Shown here one piece after another: positions 1 through 7,770 of a stretch of 64,000 nucleotides of DNA. The notes under the pieces were generated by a model. The model was not told where the DNA came from, ran no database searches, and worked only from the letters and a program-made list of their open reading frames with translations. Source of the DNA: Chloroflexota bacterium. GTDB taxonomy: Bacteria; Chloroflexota; Anaerolineae; Aggregatilineales; Phototrophicaceae. The translations under genes were made by a program, and so were the position numbers. Position 1 is the stretch's first letter; every line of letters begins with the position of its first letter. Where the stretch lies: the NCBI GenBank assembly GCA_020161935.1, contig JAIUNI010000001.1, positions 310,001 to 374,000 of the forward strand. The letters are read 5' to 3'.

Positions 1-150
1 GTTTGTCGTGAAGTTCTGCTCGAACTCTTGTTTGAACTCACTGTCGATGAGCTGCCAGTTCGCAGGGTTGGATGCCTTAAACTTGATCGAATCGCCGTCC
101 GGTGAATGCCCGACTACATAAAATATGCCCTTAACCAGCGTGTATTTCAT
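1..150 (-). CDS. Nuclease-like protein, N-terminal 50 residues only
   Basis: The gene starts with ATG at 150-148 and runs off the left edge, so only 50 residues are visible. A GAG-type ribosome binding site (AAAAGAGTTGATT before the ATG) supports the start. The N-terminus reads MKYTLVKGIFYVVGHSPDGD and continues with IKFKASNPANW. The 'PDGDS(I)xF' stretch resembles the first strand of thermonuclease (SNase)-like proteins, where the Asp helps bind the metal. The catalytic Arg and Glu lie outside the window, so the function is inferred from this short stretch only. Confidence 0.5.
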   Translation of the reverse strand, partial: MKYTLVKGIFYVVGHSPDGDSIKFKASNPANWQLIDSEFKQEFEQNFTTN

Positions 151-218
151 AATCAACTCTTTTCGGTGTGTGTTATGTTCACTCGAAAAGTGTAACAAAT
201 CTCCGGGTTATGGGCTAC

Positions 219-725
219 TTACCCCGTAGTCAGCACACTAATCACATACACGATGAAGATCGCCACGCTGATCGCGATATTGAGTGCGTAGCCGACCACG
301 AACAGCTTCAGCGCCACTTTCCCCGCGCCCATCGCCTTCTTCAAGTCGCCGAACTGCGCCAGCTCGATCACCAGCGCCCCTGCCACCAACCCGATCACCG
401 TGCCGAGCAGCGGTATCGGAATGAGGAAGGTGCCGATCACACCGCCCGCGAAGCTGCCGAGCGACGTTTTACAGCCCATGCCGGTCGCCTTCGCCCCGAG
501 CAGTGGTCGCCAGTAATCCGCCGTCACGCCGATCACCATCAGCACCGTCATCACCACTGCCGCCAGCGGGGTAATCCGCGTCCATCCGGCGATCACGCCG
601 TACACAATCGCCACCGCCCACGGCATCAGCGGCCCCGGCAGGATCGGTATGAATGCCAGTACCAGTGTGACCAGCATCATGACAGTAGCAACAATCAGCA
701 GCAGAGTAGGGTCAAGTTGGAGCAT
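219..725 (-). CDS. DUF456 family membrane protein
   Basis: This is a 168-residue, very hydrophobic protein with about four to five membrane segments (about residues 5-28, 30-50, 55-70, 85-125 and 140-165). The Gly-rich stretch GSFAGGVIGTFLIPIPLLG, followed by a run to VIELAQ, is typical of the DUF456 family, whose function is unknown. The ATG at 725 has only a weak ribosome binding site. It is transcribed in the same direction as the edge gene at 1-150, with 68 bases between them. No partner or pathway can be inferred from its neighbours. Confidence 0.75.
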   Translation of the reverse strand: MLQLDPTLLLIVATVMMLVTLVLAFIPILPGPLMPWAVAIVYGVIAGWTRITPLAAVVMTVLMVIGVTADYWRPLLGAKATGMGCKTSLGSFAGGVIGTFLIPIPLLGTVIGLVAGALVIELAQFGDLKKAMGAGKVALKLFVVGYALNIAISVAIFIVYVISVLTTG

Positions 726-1061
726 TGGGTTTGTCGGTTCTCGTTAACTTGTGTAAAGTGCCTGCCAACATAAATGGTTTCTGTTGTAGGGATGTAATAC
801 ATCGCGTCCGCCACCATAATAACCACATAATGATAGACATCACTTCTTATACGCATTTCCCCATCATTCGATGCGCCTCATCCGGCGAACGTGGTGTCAT
901 TGGCAATACCCATCGGTCACGGCTCTCGCTGTGGCTCATCAAGTTATCCTTCGGTTGGTTGAGTTGTGTGTGCACGTATTGTAGAAAATAGGCGAGGGAA
1001 ATACAAAAAAGGTCTACCATGCTATAATCGCGTATCTCGATAAAGCTGGGAGGATTGTGAG
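726..1061. other. Intergenic region between DUF456 and vapBC
   Basis: These 336 bases separate two divergent genes. Small reading frames here lack ribosome binding sites and family-like sequence. The only clear signal is the vapBC promoter at the right end. Confidence 0.5.
1000..1053 (+). promoter_or_regulatory. Promoter and ribosome binding site of vapBC
   Basis: A perfect TATAAT lies at 1023-1028, preceded at 17 bases by AATACA (1000-1005), a poor -35 box that keeps only the final ACA. A strong Shine-Dalgarno GGGAGG (1048-1053) lies 8 bases before the antitoxin ATG at 1062. VapBC-type pairs usually repress their own promoter, but no obvious palindrome overlaps the -10. Confidence 0.5.
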
Positions 1062-1355
1062 ATGTTCACCCTACAACTTGACGATGAAACGGCTGCCCGC
1101 TTACAGGCACTTGCTCGCCAGCAGAACCGTACACCCACCGATGTAGTACGTGACCTTGTAGAGCAGATAGATATACCTGAGCCGACCGGTAATCCGAATT
1201 GGTTAAAGCGCATTGCGGAATTAGCAGAAAAGGATCGGGGTATTGCTTGGAATGACGAAAATGATACAGCCGAGCGCAGTCGAGAAATTTTGAATAACGA
1301 ATTTGCTGACTATCTTCTAAGCCGTATGGAACGCGGAGACAATGAATCAAAGTAA
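1062..1355 (+). CDS. VapB-type antitoxin (ribbon-helix-helix-like)
   Basis: This is a 97-residue protein. The N-terminus (MFTLQLDDETAARLQALARQ, then a PTDVVRDLVEQ segment) has the strand-helix-helix pattern of CopG/RHH-type DNA-binding antitoxins. The acidic C-terminal half (about residues 55-97) would wrap the toxin. It overlaps the PIN-domain gene by 14 bases (1342-1355), the layout expected for a translationally coupled antitoxin-toxin pair. Assignment as antitoxin rests on this position and the RHH-like N-terminus. The DNA target is unknown. Confidence 0.7.
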   Translation: MFTLQLDDETAARLQALARQQNRTPTDVVRDLVEQIDIPEPTGNPNWLKRIAELAEKDRGIAWNDENDTAERSREILNNEFADYLLSRMERGDNESK

Positions 1356-1767
1356 CTTGGTTTTGATCGATACCAGCTTTATGGTTGCATTATATCATCA
1401 TAATGATAAATATCATCGCGCTGCTTTGAGCTTTGCTTCTCAATCGAATTATCAGGCGCTGCTTCCAGAAGTTGCTCTCACTGAAACTGCGTTTTTGCTG
1501 CAACGCAGCGGTGGATTGCGTAGTGTGCAATATTTTCTTGATGACTTGCAGATCGGAGGAACAGTAATTCAATCATTGACATTAAGAGATATTGATCGCG
1601 CCAGAAACATTATGACAGAATATGCCTCTGCCAACCTCGATTTCGTCGACTGCTGCCTAATGGCTCTCTCTGAACGTCTAAATGTTACTCGTGTTTGCAC
1701 CTTTGATCGCCGCGACTTCTCAATCTTTCGGCCTAAGCATTGTGAATACCTTGAACTACTGCCATAA
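1342..1767 (+). CDS. vapC: VapC-type PIN-domain ribonuclease toxin
   Basis: This 141-residue PIN-domain protein carries the expected acidic residues: D10 (LIDTS), E49 (LTETA), D100/D103 (NLDFVDC) and D122/D125 (TFDRRDF). These coordinate Mg2+/Mn2+ in VapC toxins, which cut tRNA or rRNA. Its start lies inside the antitoxin gene (14-base overlap), so translation is probably coupled. All catalytic positions are intact, so the toxin looks functional. The RNA target cannot be predicted. It is followed after 8 bases by a convergent gene. Confidence 0.85.
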   Translation: MNQSNLVLIDTSFMVALYHHNDKYHRAALSFASQSNYQALLPEVALTETAFLLQRSGGLRSVQYFLDDLQIGGTVIQSLTLRDIDRARNIMTEYASANLDFVDCCLMALSERLNVTRVCTFDRRDFSIFRPKHCEYLELLP

Positions 1768-1775
1768 CACGATCT

Positions 1776-2363
1776 TTATTCGATTAGAGTATTGGCTTTT
1801 AAAATCTTAGCGACTTCGGGTTCGGTATTGGGCTGGTGTAGAAGTTGTGCTGAGAGAATATATTTTGAAAATGGCGCATAAAATATTGTGTAAGCTTCAC
1901 CGTAATCGAATCCGTAAAATCGGTCACGGCTATTGGTACGGAAAATTTGATCCCCTATGCGTATAGCTGTTTGTCCTCGTTCGCCTGAATGATATTCTGT
2001 GATGATCCCGCCAACTCTAACGATATCCCCCTTTAGTAAATCACGGTTGTAATTACGCACTTTTGAGTAGGAATAAAACGACTGAGCGCCACCAAGCACG
2101 AGGATTACTAGGCAAACCCCTATACGGCTGCTTACCGTATCCTGAATGCGGATACCATCTAAAATGGCGACTACTATTGCGATTAGAGTACTTATAATCG
2201 CTGCCCAAACTAGAAGTCTCCAAACACGCCGATTTTTGCTGAGCGTATTGCGTTGCTTCTTAGTCATATAACCATATCGGTTGGCATCTAAATCTTCGCT
2301 GTCAAACTCCAACGCCGCCATCAGCTGCTTTTCATGGTCACGTCTATCGTGTTCCGTTCGCAA
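1776..2363 (-). CDS. Membrane protein of unknown function
   Basis: I do not recognise this 195-residue protein. It has a charged N-terminus (about 1-45, with KKQRNTLSKNRR just before the membrane), two membrane helices (about 48-68 and 80-98) and a roughly 95-residue soluble tail. The tail is rich in short beta-strand-like stretches, with DIVRVGGIITEYHSGERGQTA at its start. The assumed start is a TTG at 2363. An in-frame ATG at 2321 is an alternative because neither has a strong ribosome binding site. The region just upstream is a dispersed repeat. Confidence 0.55.
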   Translation of the reverse strand: MRTEHDRRDHEKQLMAALEFDSEDLDANRYGYMTKKQRNTLSKNRRVWRLLVWAAIISTLIAIVVAILDGIRIQDTVSSRIGVCLVILVLGGAQSFYSYSKVRNYNRDLLKGDIVRVGGIITEYHSGERGQTAIRIGDQIFRTNSRDRFYGFDYGEAYTIFYAPFSKYILSAQLLHQPNTEPEVAKILKANTLIE

Positions 2364-2387
2364 TTCTTTATCTTAGTTCTCCCTCTG

Positions 2388-2461
2388 ATCTCTGTGTTCT
2401 CTGTGCCTCTGTGGTTAAATCTCTCCGTATTCATCTGCGTTCTCCGCGTCTCTGCGGTTAA
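2388..2461. repeat. Dispersed 'CTCTGTG.CTCTGTGGTTAA' repeat, copy 1
   Basis: This tract is built from degenerate units such as CTCTGTGCCTCTGTGGTTAA and CTCCGCGTCTCTGCGGTTAA. It fills the gap between the DDAH stop (2472) and the start of the membrane protein gene (2363). The same wording recurs at 3261-3390, 16976-17110 (opposite orientation), 56107-56168 and 56474-56614. No coding sense was seen. Confidence 0.8.
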
Positions 2462-2471
2462 TCGCTTTCTC

Positions 2472-3233
2472 CTACTCCACAATCAGACTCATGCACGTCA
2501 TCGCCGCCTCGGCCTTTGTGAACTCGGACGCATCCACCGCGCACACCTTGTAGCCGCGCCCCTCAAGGATCGCGTTCGTTTGCGTATACTGGCTGCTCGC
2601 TAAGAGTTGCCCGTTTACGCGCACCACGTTCCCCGCGTTGTCTTCACCCGCCGCCACATCAACCAACGTGTACCCCTCAAACGCGCTGGTATCCACCCAT
2701 GCGCGGTTGAGCAGCACCGTCTGGTCATCCAACGCTGTACAGGCGGATTTCAGGTGCAGGCAGTCGTGCAGCACCACGGTCGTCACGGTATAACCCAGCG
2801 GCTCGGCGAGTTTTTTCAGTGCTTCAATCCCCGCCTCATTCGTCCGCGTCGATAAACTGACGAAGATCGCTTTCCCCAGCCGGAACACATCGCCGCCCTC
2901 AATCGTTGCGGGTAAAGTGATATGCGCCAGCGGTCGGTAACGCGCGACTGCCGCTTCATTCCGCAGTGGTTCGGCTCGGCGCGAGGCAATCCCCATCGGC
3001 GTGATAATCGCCAACTCGTCCAAAATAATCGCCGTATCCTCTACGAATACGCTGTCCGGCAGTTCAGGTGTAGGGTGCATTTTGATGACTTCCGCGCCGC
3101 AGGCTTCCAACGCCGCGCAGTACGCCTCATGCTGTTTAAGTGCCTTCGTGTAGTCAATTGGAACACGCTCGATGTACGTCAGTTCGCACCGCGCAATCGT
3201 CTCCGCTGGTATCCGTGTGATCGCAATCGTCAT
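2472..3233 (-). CDS. DDAH-type amidinohydrolase (dimethylarginine dimethylaminohydrolase / arginine deiminase family)
   Basis: This 253-residue protein has the size and catalytic set of DDAH. Visible motifs are PDSVFVED (D60, E65, D66), EGGDVFR (112-118), H160 in CLHLKSAC, and the C-terminal nucleophile C247 in AAMTCMSLIVE. DDAH hydrolyses methylated arginine to citrulline and dimethylamine. A related family member could act on arginine or a similar guanidine. The ATG at 3233 is chosen because an AGAAAGAG ribosome binding site lies just upstream and because the in-frame extension to 3425 translates a dispersed repeat. It lies 164 bases after the SDR gene on the same strand. Confidence 0.85.
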   Translation of the reverse strand: MTIAITRIPAETIARCELTYIERVPIDYTKALKQHEAYCAALEACGAEVIKMHPTPELPDSVFVEDTAIILDELAIITPMGIASRRAEPLRNEAAVARYRPLAHITLPATIEGGDVFRLGKAIFVSLSTRTNEAGIEALKKLAEPLGYTVTTVVLHDCLHLKSACTALDDQTVLLNRAWVDTSAFEGYTLVDVAAGEDNAGNVVRVNGQLLASSQYTQTNAILEGRGYKVCAVDASEFTKAEAAMTCMSLIVE

Positions 3234-3260
3234 CTCAACTCTTTCTCTGCCTCCGTCTTG

Positions 3261-3390
3261 AACTTGGCGTTCTTGGCGACTTGGCGGTTCAATATCTTTC
3301 TCTGTATTCCTCTGCGCTCTTTGCGTCTCTGCGGTTAAAAACATCTCTGTATTTCTCCGCTTTTCTTTGTGCCTTTGTGGTAAAAATGTA
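3261..3390. repeat. Dispersed 'TTGGCGACTTGGCGGTT / CTCTGCGGTTAA' repeat, copy 2
   Basis: This region has two modules: a TTGGCG-repeat (CTTGGCGTTCTTGGCGACTT), then CTCTGCGCTCTTTGCGTCTC units ending in GGTTAAA or GGTAAAA. It lies between two same-strand genes and would inflate the DDAH reading frame if translated. Confidence 0.8.
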
Positions 3391-3397
3391 TTCCGCC

Positions 3398-4240
3398 TTA
3401 CTCCGGCTTCACGTATTCCCGCCACGAATACTGCGGCGCATACCCCAGCACGCGCTTCGCCTTGTCGATGCTCAGTAGGGTAGTGGTATCACCAATCTCG
3501 CCCCGTAGTTCCACACCGGGGAAAATCTCCGCCATCAGTTCCCTATTCGCGCGGCTCATGCACGTATCCGCCGCCGCGATGATGTAATGGTCAGCGTTTG
3601 TCACCGCCGCCTCTAGCCCCAAGCGGCAGGCTTGCGCCACATCCCGCGCGTCCACATATCCCCACAGGTTCCACTTTCGTATCTTGGCATCTTTGTTAAA
3701 CGAGGGGAATTTCTGATAGTCATCGGGTTCCATAATGTTCGAGATGCGGAAGCCCACAAACGGGATGCCCGACCAGCGGTTGAACTGACGTGCCATCTCC
3801 TCACCCAGCACCTTCGACATCGCATAGCTGCTTTCGGGGTAAAGCGGATGTGCCTCGTCAATCGGTGCATAGGCCGGCTGCTCCTTGTCGAATGGCAGCC
3901 CCAATGTCGTCTCGCTGGATGCCCACACCACGCGCTTCAACCCCAGCTTTACCGCTGCGCTGAACACGTTGTAGGTACTTGCCATGTTGATGCGGAAGGT
4001 AATCTCGTCCGGCAGCAGTTCCGGCGCGGGGATCGCAGCCAGATGCACCACCGCTTCTGCCCCCGCCAGCGCCTCAAACGTTTGCCCGAGGTCAGTCAGG
4101 TCAGCCTTCAAAAAGCGGGTGATTGGCTCCCGCGACGGCGCAACATCCACGTTCAGCACGTTGTAGCCGTGCTCGACCAGATCCCGCACCACCGCCCGTC
4201 CCGCCTTACCGCTGCCACCCGTAACGACGACGTTCTTCAT
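3398..4240 (-). CDS. NAD(P)-dependent epimerase/dehydratase (extended SDR family)
   Basis: This 280-residue extended short-chain dehydrogenase has an NAD-binding loop TGGSGKAG (residues 7-14), a Ser at 108/109 and the catalytic pair Y139/K143 (SSYAMSK). Such proteins oxidise or epimerise nucleotide sugars, but smaller members act on other substrates and the pocket cannot be read by eye. The ATG at 4240 is preceded by a purine-rich GGGGGCAACC. No neighbouring sugar genes hint at the substrate. The family is certain; the substrate is unknown. Confidence 0.85.
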   Translation of the reverse strand: MKNVVVTGGSGKAGRAVVRDLVEHGYNVLNVDVAPSREPITRFLKADLTDLGQTFEALAGAEAVVHLAAIPAPELLPDEITFRINMASTYNVFSAAVKLGLKRVVWASSETTLGLPFDKEQPAYAPIDEAHPLYPESSYAMSKVLGEEMARQFNRWSGIPFVGFRISNIMEPDDYQKFPSFNKDAKIRKWNLWGYVDARDVAQACRLGLEAAVTNADHYIIAAADTCMSRANRELMAEIFPGVELRGEIGDTTTLLSIDKAKRVLGYAPQYSWREYVKPE

Positions 4241-4392
4241 GGTTGCCCCCGCTAAAATTGTTTATTAAAAGGTTTCTTTCAATGACACCCTATCTTACCG
4301 CATTTCAAACCATTTTCGAACTTGACGAAATGGAACTTTTGTGCTAAATTTAAATTGATAGTGGTTGCAGAAATAGGTGTTGTTCTAATATG

Positions 4393-4431
4393 ACTCCCCT
4401 CGCCATGAGGGAGAAGGGCTGGGGGTGAGGG
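4393..4431. repeat. Palindromic 'CCCCTCGCC...GGGTGAGGG' intergenic repeat
   Basis: The outer arms CTCCCCTCGCC and GGGGGTGAGGG frame an inner ATGAGGGAGAAGGGCT, so the RNA could form a hairpin. A second copy with a 36-base insertion in its middle lies at 54052-54121. Confidence 0.65.
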
Positions 4432-4583
4432 TTGCACCTGACATTTCTGCCACTGACGCCACTGACGACATTTGTGACAAATAAAGCCGAGTTGCAACTG
4501 CAACAGTAACAACAACTGCAACATTTAAAACATTTGAGGTATCCAATGTTCGGCAGTAATCCAATGAATGGTATTGATGCTTT

Positions 4584-4617
4584 GAACTGTCAACTGTCAA
4601 CTGTTGACTGTCAACTG
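4584..4617. repeat. CAACTGT-type short tandem tract
   Basis: Imperfect head-to-tail units of CAACTGT, including the inverted form TTGACTG, read GAACTGTCAACTGTCAACTG and then continue in kind. It belongs to the same loose family as the tracts at 4767-4800, 7736-7766 and 56186-56257. Confidence 0.7.
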
Positions 4618-4766
4618 AAAACTATTTTTGCAGCAACGACAGCGGCGGCAGCCCTTTTGCCAAGATTGCAGCAGTTCTAGCCGAGCCATCCGCCAAATCG
4701 TCACCATTTCGCTGAAAATTGCACTGTGAAAATGGCGAAAATGAAGAATATTGCCAACTTGGTTTT

Positions 4767-4800
4767 GACTGTCACCTGTTGACTATAGACTGTCGACTTA
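4767..4800. repeat. GACTGTC-type tract that contains the murF stop codon
   Basis: Units of GACTGTC / GACTATA run directly into the TTA that is the complement of the murF stop codon (4798-4800). Repeat and gene end therefore touch, with no spacer. Confidence 0.65.
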
Positions 4801-6441
4801 AGAACTATACGTCTCCGGTAGATCGTTCAAGAACAACACCGTATCGCCCGCTTTCAGGTTTGTCTGATACCAGTCCACCGCCTCGGCTAGCTTCTCCACC
4901 GTTTGCAGGTGGTCTGCTGGGAAGTTCGCCTCACCCAATCCGGCCTTGATCGGTGCGGTCTGTGCCGCCCCCACAAGGATAATATCGCTGGCATACTTCG
5001 CCGCCTCGATGCCCAGCTTCTTGTTCTCGGCTTCGTGTAATGGGCCAAGCTCCACCATGCCGGGGGTAATCAGGAGCCGCCGTCCGTTCTGGTGGAGTGC
5101 CAGCGCCTTCAACGCGCTCACCACGCCTGTCGGGTTCGCGCTGTAGGCATCGTTGATGATCGTGATACCCTGTGCCGTCGTCTGCCGTACCAGTCGGCTC
5201 TCGGCTGGCTTAAGCGCCCGCACGCGGAACGCCACATCGCGCAGTTTCATGCCTTCATGAACTGCTACCGCTGTTGCCAACAGCACGTTCGTCACGTTAT
5301 GTTCACCGAGCAACGTGGTATCAAATAGCTCGTGTTCGCCCGTTTGGTTATCCGTTACCGTGAACTTCAGGCCGTTGAGCGTCTCACTGATCTCACTCGC
5401 GATAAAACGAGGCCCGTTCGTCGGTACATTCGTGGGGTCAACCACTCGGCTGACTGCTAACCGCGTTTTCGGGTAGCCGCGCTCGTACATCTCTCGGACG
5501 TGTGGATTATCCCAGTTGAACACGCCCACGCCGTCAGGGGGCAGTGCCTTGATAATCTCGTACTTGGCTGTCGCCACATTTTCGAGCGTTCCAAAGCGCT
5601 CTAAATGCTGTGGCCCGACCTCCACCACGATACTAATTGTCGGGTGGGTCAGCTCCGCGATTTGCTGGATTTCGCCCTGAATATAAGCCCCCATCTCGCA
5701 GATGAAATACTCGATGCTGTGGTCGTTCGCCATGTCGTTATTGATCGCCAGCGTTACGCCCATCAACGTGTTATAGCTTTTGGGTGTCGGGTAGGTCTTA
5801 TACCGTCCGCTGAGGATATGCGCGAGGTAATTTTTGGTGGTTGTTTTCCCGTAGCTGCCTGTGATGCCTACCACCACCGGATTAACCTCTGCCAGCACCT
5901 GCCGCGCCTTATTGACGAAGCGCCGCCGGAAGTAAGCCTCTACCGGCTGCATCGCCCAATTCCCCGCGATCAAAAACAGGGGAGCGCTCAGGAAAATGCA
6001 GAGGCCAACGAACGAATAATCGACGAGGTAAACTTCACCAATATCAGGTAACGGTAAACGCCCAACGATGACCAGCAGTATCGCCATCACCAAACCGCTC
6101 ATCACAAAGGCCGCACCCAACATGCGCTTCGCCCGTGCGGTCGCCTTGAAGCCTTTCTTAACCTCGCCCTCGCTTGCCGGCCACACGCCCACAACCGCCG
6201 CGATTGACCCGATCAGCACCAGCATGAAGTTACCCGGCGCTTCGCTCATAACCACGCCGAGAAGTACACCACCTACCCACGCGATTAGAGTGCGCTTGGG
6301 CAGCCAGCGTTCGCGCTGGGCGAGGCACCACCGCAGATAGCGCCCGCTCATGTATTCTTCGATCTGGTAAAAACGCGCTTGCTTGTAAATTCGGTAGCAA
6401 GTACCGATGAGCCAGATCAGGGCGATAATCAGAAATTCCAT
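4798..6441 (-). CDS. murF: MurF-type UDP-MurNAc-tripeptide:D-Ala-D-Ala ligase with N-terminal membrane domain
   Basis: This is a 547-residue fusion. Residues 1-165 form a membrane domain with about five hydrophobic segments (1-13, 52-65, 72-88, 108-128, 140-162). Residues 185-547 are a Mur ligase with the ATP loop GITGSYGKTTT (192-202), the conserved NxxMG-type stretch (PKSYNTLMGV), an ExG motif (CEMGAYIQGEI) and the C-terminal domain (NDAYSANP). MurF adds D-Ala-D-Ala to UDP-MurNAc-tripeptide, normally in the cytosol. The membrane part would tether the reaction to the site where MraY/MurG work. It follows the holin-like gene by 12 bases. Confidence 0.85.
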   Translation of the reverse strand: MEFLIIALIWLIGTCYRIYKQARFYQIEEYMSGRYLRWCLAQRERWLPKRTLIAWVGGVLLGVVMSEAPGNFMLVLIGSIAAVVGVWPASEGEVKKGFKATARAKRMLGAAFVMSGLVMAILLVIVGRLPLPDIGEVYLVDYSFVGLCIFLSAPLFLIAGNWAMQPVEAYFRRRFVNKARQVLAEVNPVVVGITGSYGKTTTKNYLAHILSGRYKTYPTPKSYNTLMGVTLAINNDMANDHSIEYFICEMGAYIQGEIQQIAELTHPTISIVVEVGPQHLERFGTLENVATAKYEIIKALPPDGVGVFNWDNPHVREMYERGYPKTRLAVSRVVDPTNVPTNGPRFIASEISETLNGLKFTVTDNQTGEHELFDTTLLGEHNVTNVLLATAVAVHEGMKLRDVAFRVRALKPAESRLVRQTTAQGITIINDAYSANPTGVVSALKALALHQNGRRLLITPGMVELGPLHEAENKKLGIEAAKYASDIILVGAAQTAPIKAGLGEANFPADHLQTVEKLAEAVDWYQTNLKAGDTVLFLNDLPETYSS

Positions 6442-6453
6442 AAGCCTACCGCT

Positions 6454-6870
6454 TTACTGCCTGTCGATAATAATGACGTTCTGGTCACGCTTGCGCTTTC
6501 CACCACCGCTGTTGTCGTCGTTTACGCCCAACACCCGCTCCAAAATCATCGAAATGATGCTCATGACGATGCCTCCCCAGAACGCCGGCCAAAAACCGTC
6601 GATCTGGAGCCGCTCTGGTATCAAACTCGCCGTAATCAGGAGCATCAGGCCGTTGATAACCAGCACGAACAAGCCGAGTGACAGGATAACCAACGGGCAG
6701 GTGAGAAAGGTGATAATCGGTTTGAGGATGGCGTTAAGGATGCCAAATACCCCGCCGATGATAATCAGCGTCGTAATCGTGTCGTTCGGGATATTGATCC
6801 CCGGTACAAGCTCCGCCACCAGCGCGATGCCGATAGCATAAATAATGACGCGCAGAATAAAGTTTCGCAT
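6454..6870 (-). CDS. Phage-holin-4-superfamily (YvlD-like) membrane protein
   Basis: This 138-residue protein has four membrane helices (about 3-22, 34-52, 58-80, 88-110) and a short basic/polar tail with GGGKRKRDQN. The pattern 'GILNAILKPIITFLTCPL' is characteristic of the family called phage_holin_4_2 or YvlD. Despite that name it is a chromosomal family of unknown role, often near envelope-stress genes. It sits 12 bases before murF and 11 bases after the hydrolase gene, so the three are probably co-transcribed. Confidence 0.8.
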   Translation of the reverse strand: MRNFILRVIIYAIGIALVAELVPGINIPNDTITTLIIIGGVFGILNAILKPIITFLTCPLVILSLGLFVLVINGLMLLITASLIPERLQIDGFWPAFWGGIVMSIISMILERVLGVNDDNSGGGKRKRDQNVIIIDRQ

Positions 6871-6881
6871 GACTCCCCCTA

Positions 6882-7661
6882 CTACTTAAAGAAATGATCC
6901 ATCACGCGAGCCGTGTCCGCTGCTCGTTCAAGATAGCTGTAGTGTCCTGCGCCCTCCCAAACAACCAACCCTGCATCCGGTATCGTTTGTTCAAGAAGCT
7001 GTCCCTGCCACAGTGGCGTATCCTCGTCCTTATCCCCCCAAAAAAGGATGGTCGACCGTTTCACTCGTGCCGCGTAGGGAAGGAGGTCTTCGTTGACGAC
7101 TTTCACCAATGTTTCTCGCATCACACCTTTAGCCGCCTTGTAATCGGCTGATCCGTAACGCTCGCTGTACCATGTACGTAGTTGCTCGGCTTGGGGTTTC
7201 ATGCCGACCCGTTGTAAGGTGTTGAGCGCGAACCGATAAGCCCTTAATCTTAGCTGCCCGTTAGTCGAAGGCTTGGGTTTCACACCTGCCGCGTCGGCTA
7301 GAGTCATTTTGAGTATACGGTCGCTGTGTTCCGCGCCTAATATCAACCCCAATCGTCCACCGTGCGAGTGCCCGAATAAATACACGTTGTCGAGTTGGTG
7401 TGCGTCGAGGTAGGCGATGACCCATTTTACGTAGTCATGTACCGACCAGCTTATGGTTGGCGCTGCTGTTTGCCCAAATCCCGGCAGATCGGGTACATAA
7501 CACTTGTACCCCATCAATGCGAGCTTCTCTGCCAAAGGGGTAATCAAGCCGCTGTTTGCGCCCCAACCGTGAAGCATGACAATCGGCTTGCCTTCACCGT
7601 GTACCACCTCTGCCGTTTGGATGCCCTGTATCGTCGTGAATGTGACTGGCGTTTGACTCAT
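6882..7661 (-). CDS. Alpha/beta-fold hydrolase
   Basis: This 259-residue hydrolase has an oxyanion-hole HGWGANS (31-37), a nucleophile elbow GHSHGG with S99, an acid in WGDKDEDTP (D212 most likely) and H240 in GAGHYSYL. The catalytic triad is complete. No signal peptide is seen, so it is cytosolic. Substrate specificity of this family cannot be read from sequence. Its position, in line with the murF membrane genes, does not by itself prove a cell-wall role. Confidence 0.85.
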   Translation of the reverse strand: MSQTPVTFTTIQGIQTAEVVHGEGKPIVMLHGWGANSGLITPLAEKLALMGYKCYVPDLPGFGQTAAPTISWSVHDYVKWVIAYLDAHQLDNVYLFGHSHGGRLGLILGAEHSDRILKMTLADAAGVKPKPSTNGQLRLRAYRFALNTLQRVGMKPQAEQLRTWYSERYGSADYKAAKGVMRETLVKVVNEDLLPYAARVKRSTILFWGDKDEDTPLWQGQLLEQTIPDAGLVVWEGAGHYSYLERAADTARVMDHFFK

Positions 7662-7735
7662 GAGTATGAAAGGGGATTAACTAGTGTAGAGTATCCGACA
7701 GTTACCGATGGTTTGGTTTTCGCCTCTGCATTTTC

Positions 7736-7766
7736 TTGAAACTTGAGACTTAAAACTTGCAACTGT
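7736..7766. repeat. AACTTG/GACTTA-type tract at the 3' end of the MurA-like gene
   Basis: Degenerate units CTTGAAACTTGAGACTTAAA continue with ACTTGCAACTGTC. The tract ends 4 bases beyond the MurA-like stop codon (7771-7773 on the - strand). Its placement matches the other tracts, which also follow gene ends. Confidence 0.55.
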
Positions 7767-7770
7767 CTAT

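Larger units (their letters stand above)
4241..4797. other. Gene-free stretch with several short repeats
   Basis: These 557 bases hold a palindromic CCCCTCGCC...GGGTGAGGG repeat (4393-4431) and two ACTGTCAACTG tracts (4584-4617 and 4767-4800). On the - strand there is a short open stretch at about 4624-4730 ending in TAG. Its last residues read GDDLADGSARTAAILAKGLP and then PLSLLQK. That looks like protein sequence but has no start, no ribosome binding site and no recognised family, so it is recorded as a possible gene remnant only. Confidence 0.4.

Noticed and set aside
168..773. 201-residue frame on the + strand
   Set aside because: It covers the reverse of the DUF456 membrane gene and is rich in His/Arg/Gln, a shadow frame.
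3234..3425. N-terminal extension of the DDAH gene
   Set aside because: The added residues are a translation of a dispersed repeat; the internal ATG at 3233 has a ribosome binding site and fits the family start.
4584..4617. CRISPR-like short repeats (CAACTGT units)
   Set aside because: Units are head-to-tail without spacers, only about 7 bases long and imperfect; no cas genes are present.
6454..6870. Prophage holin
   Set aside because: The family name includes 'phage holin' but the protein is a common chromosomal membrane protein, and no other phage gene is near.
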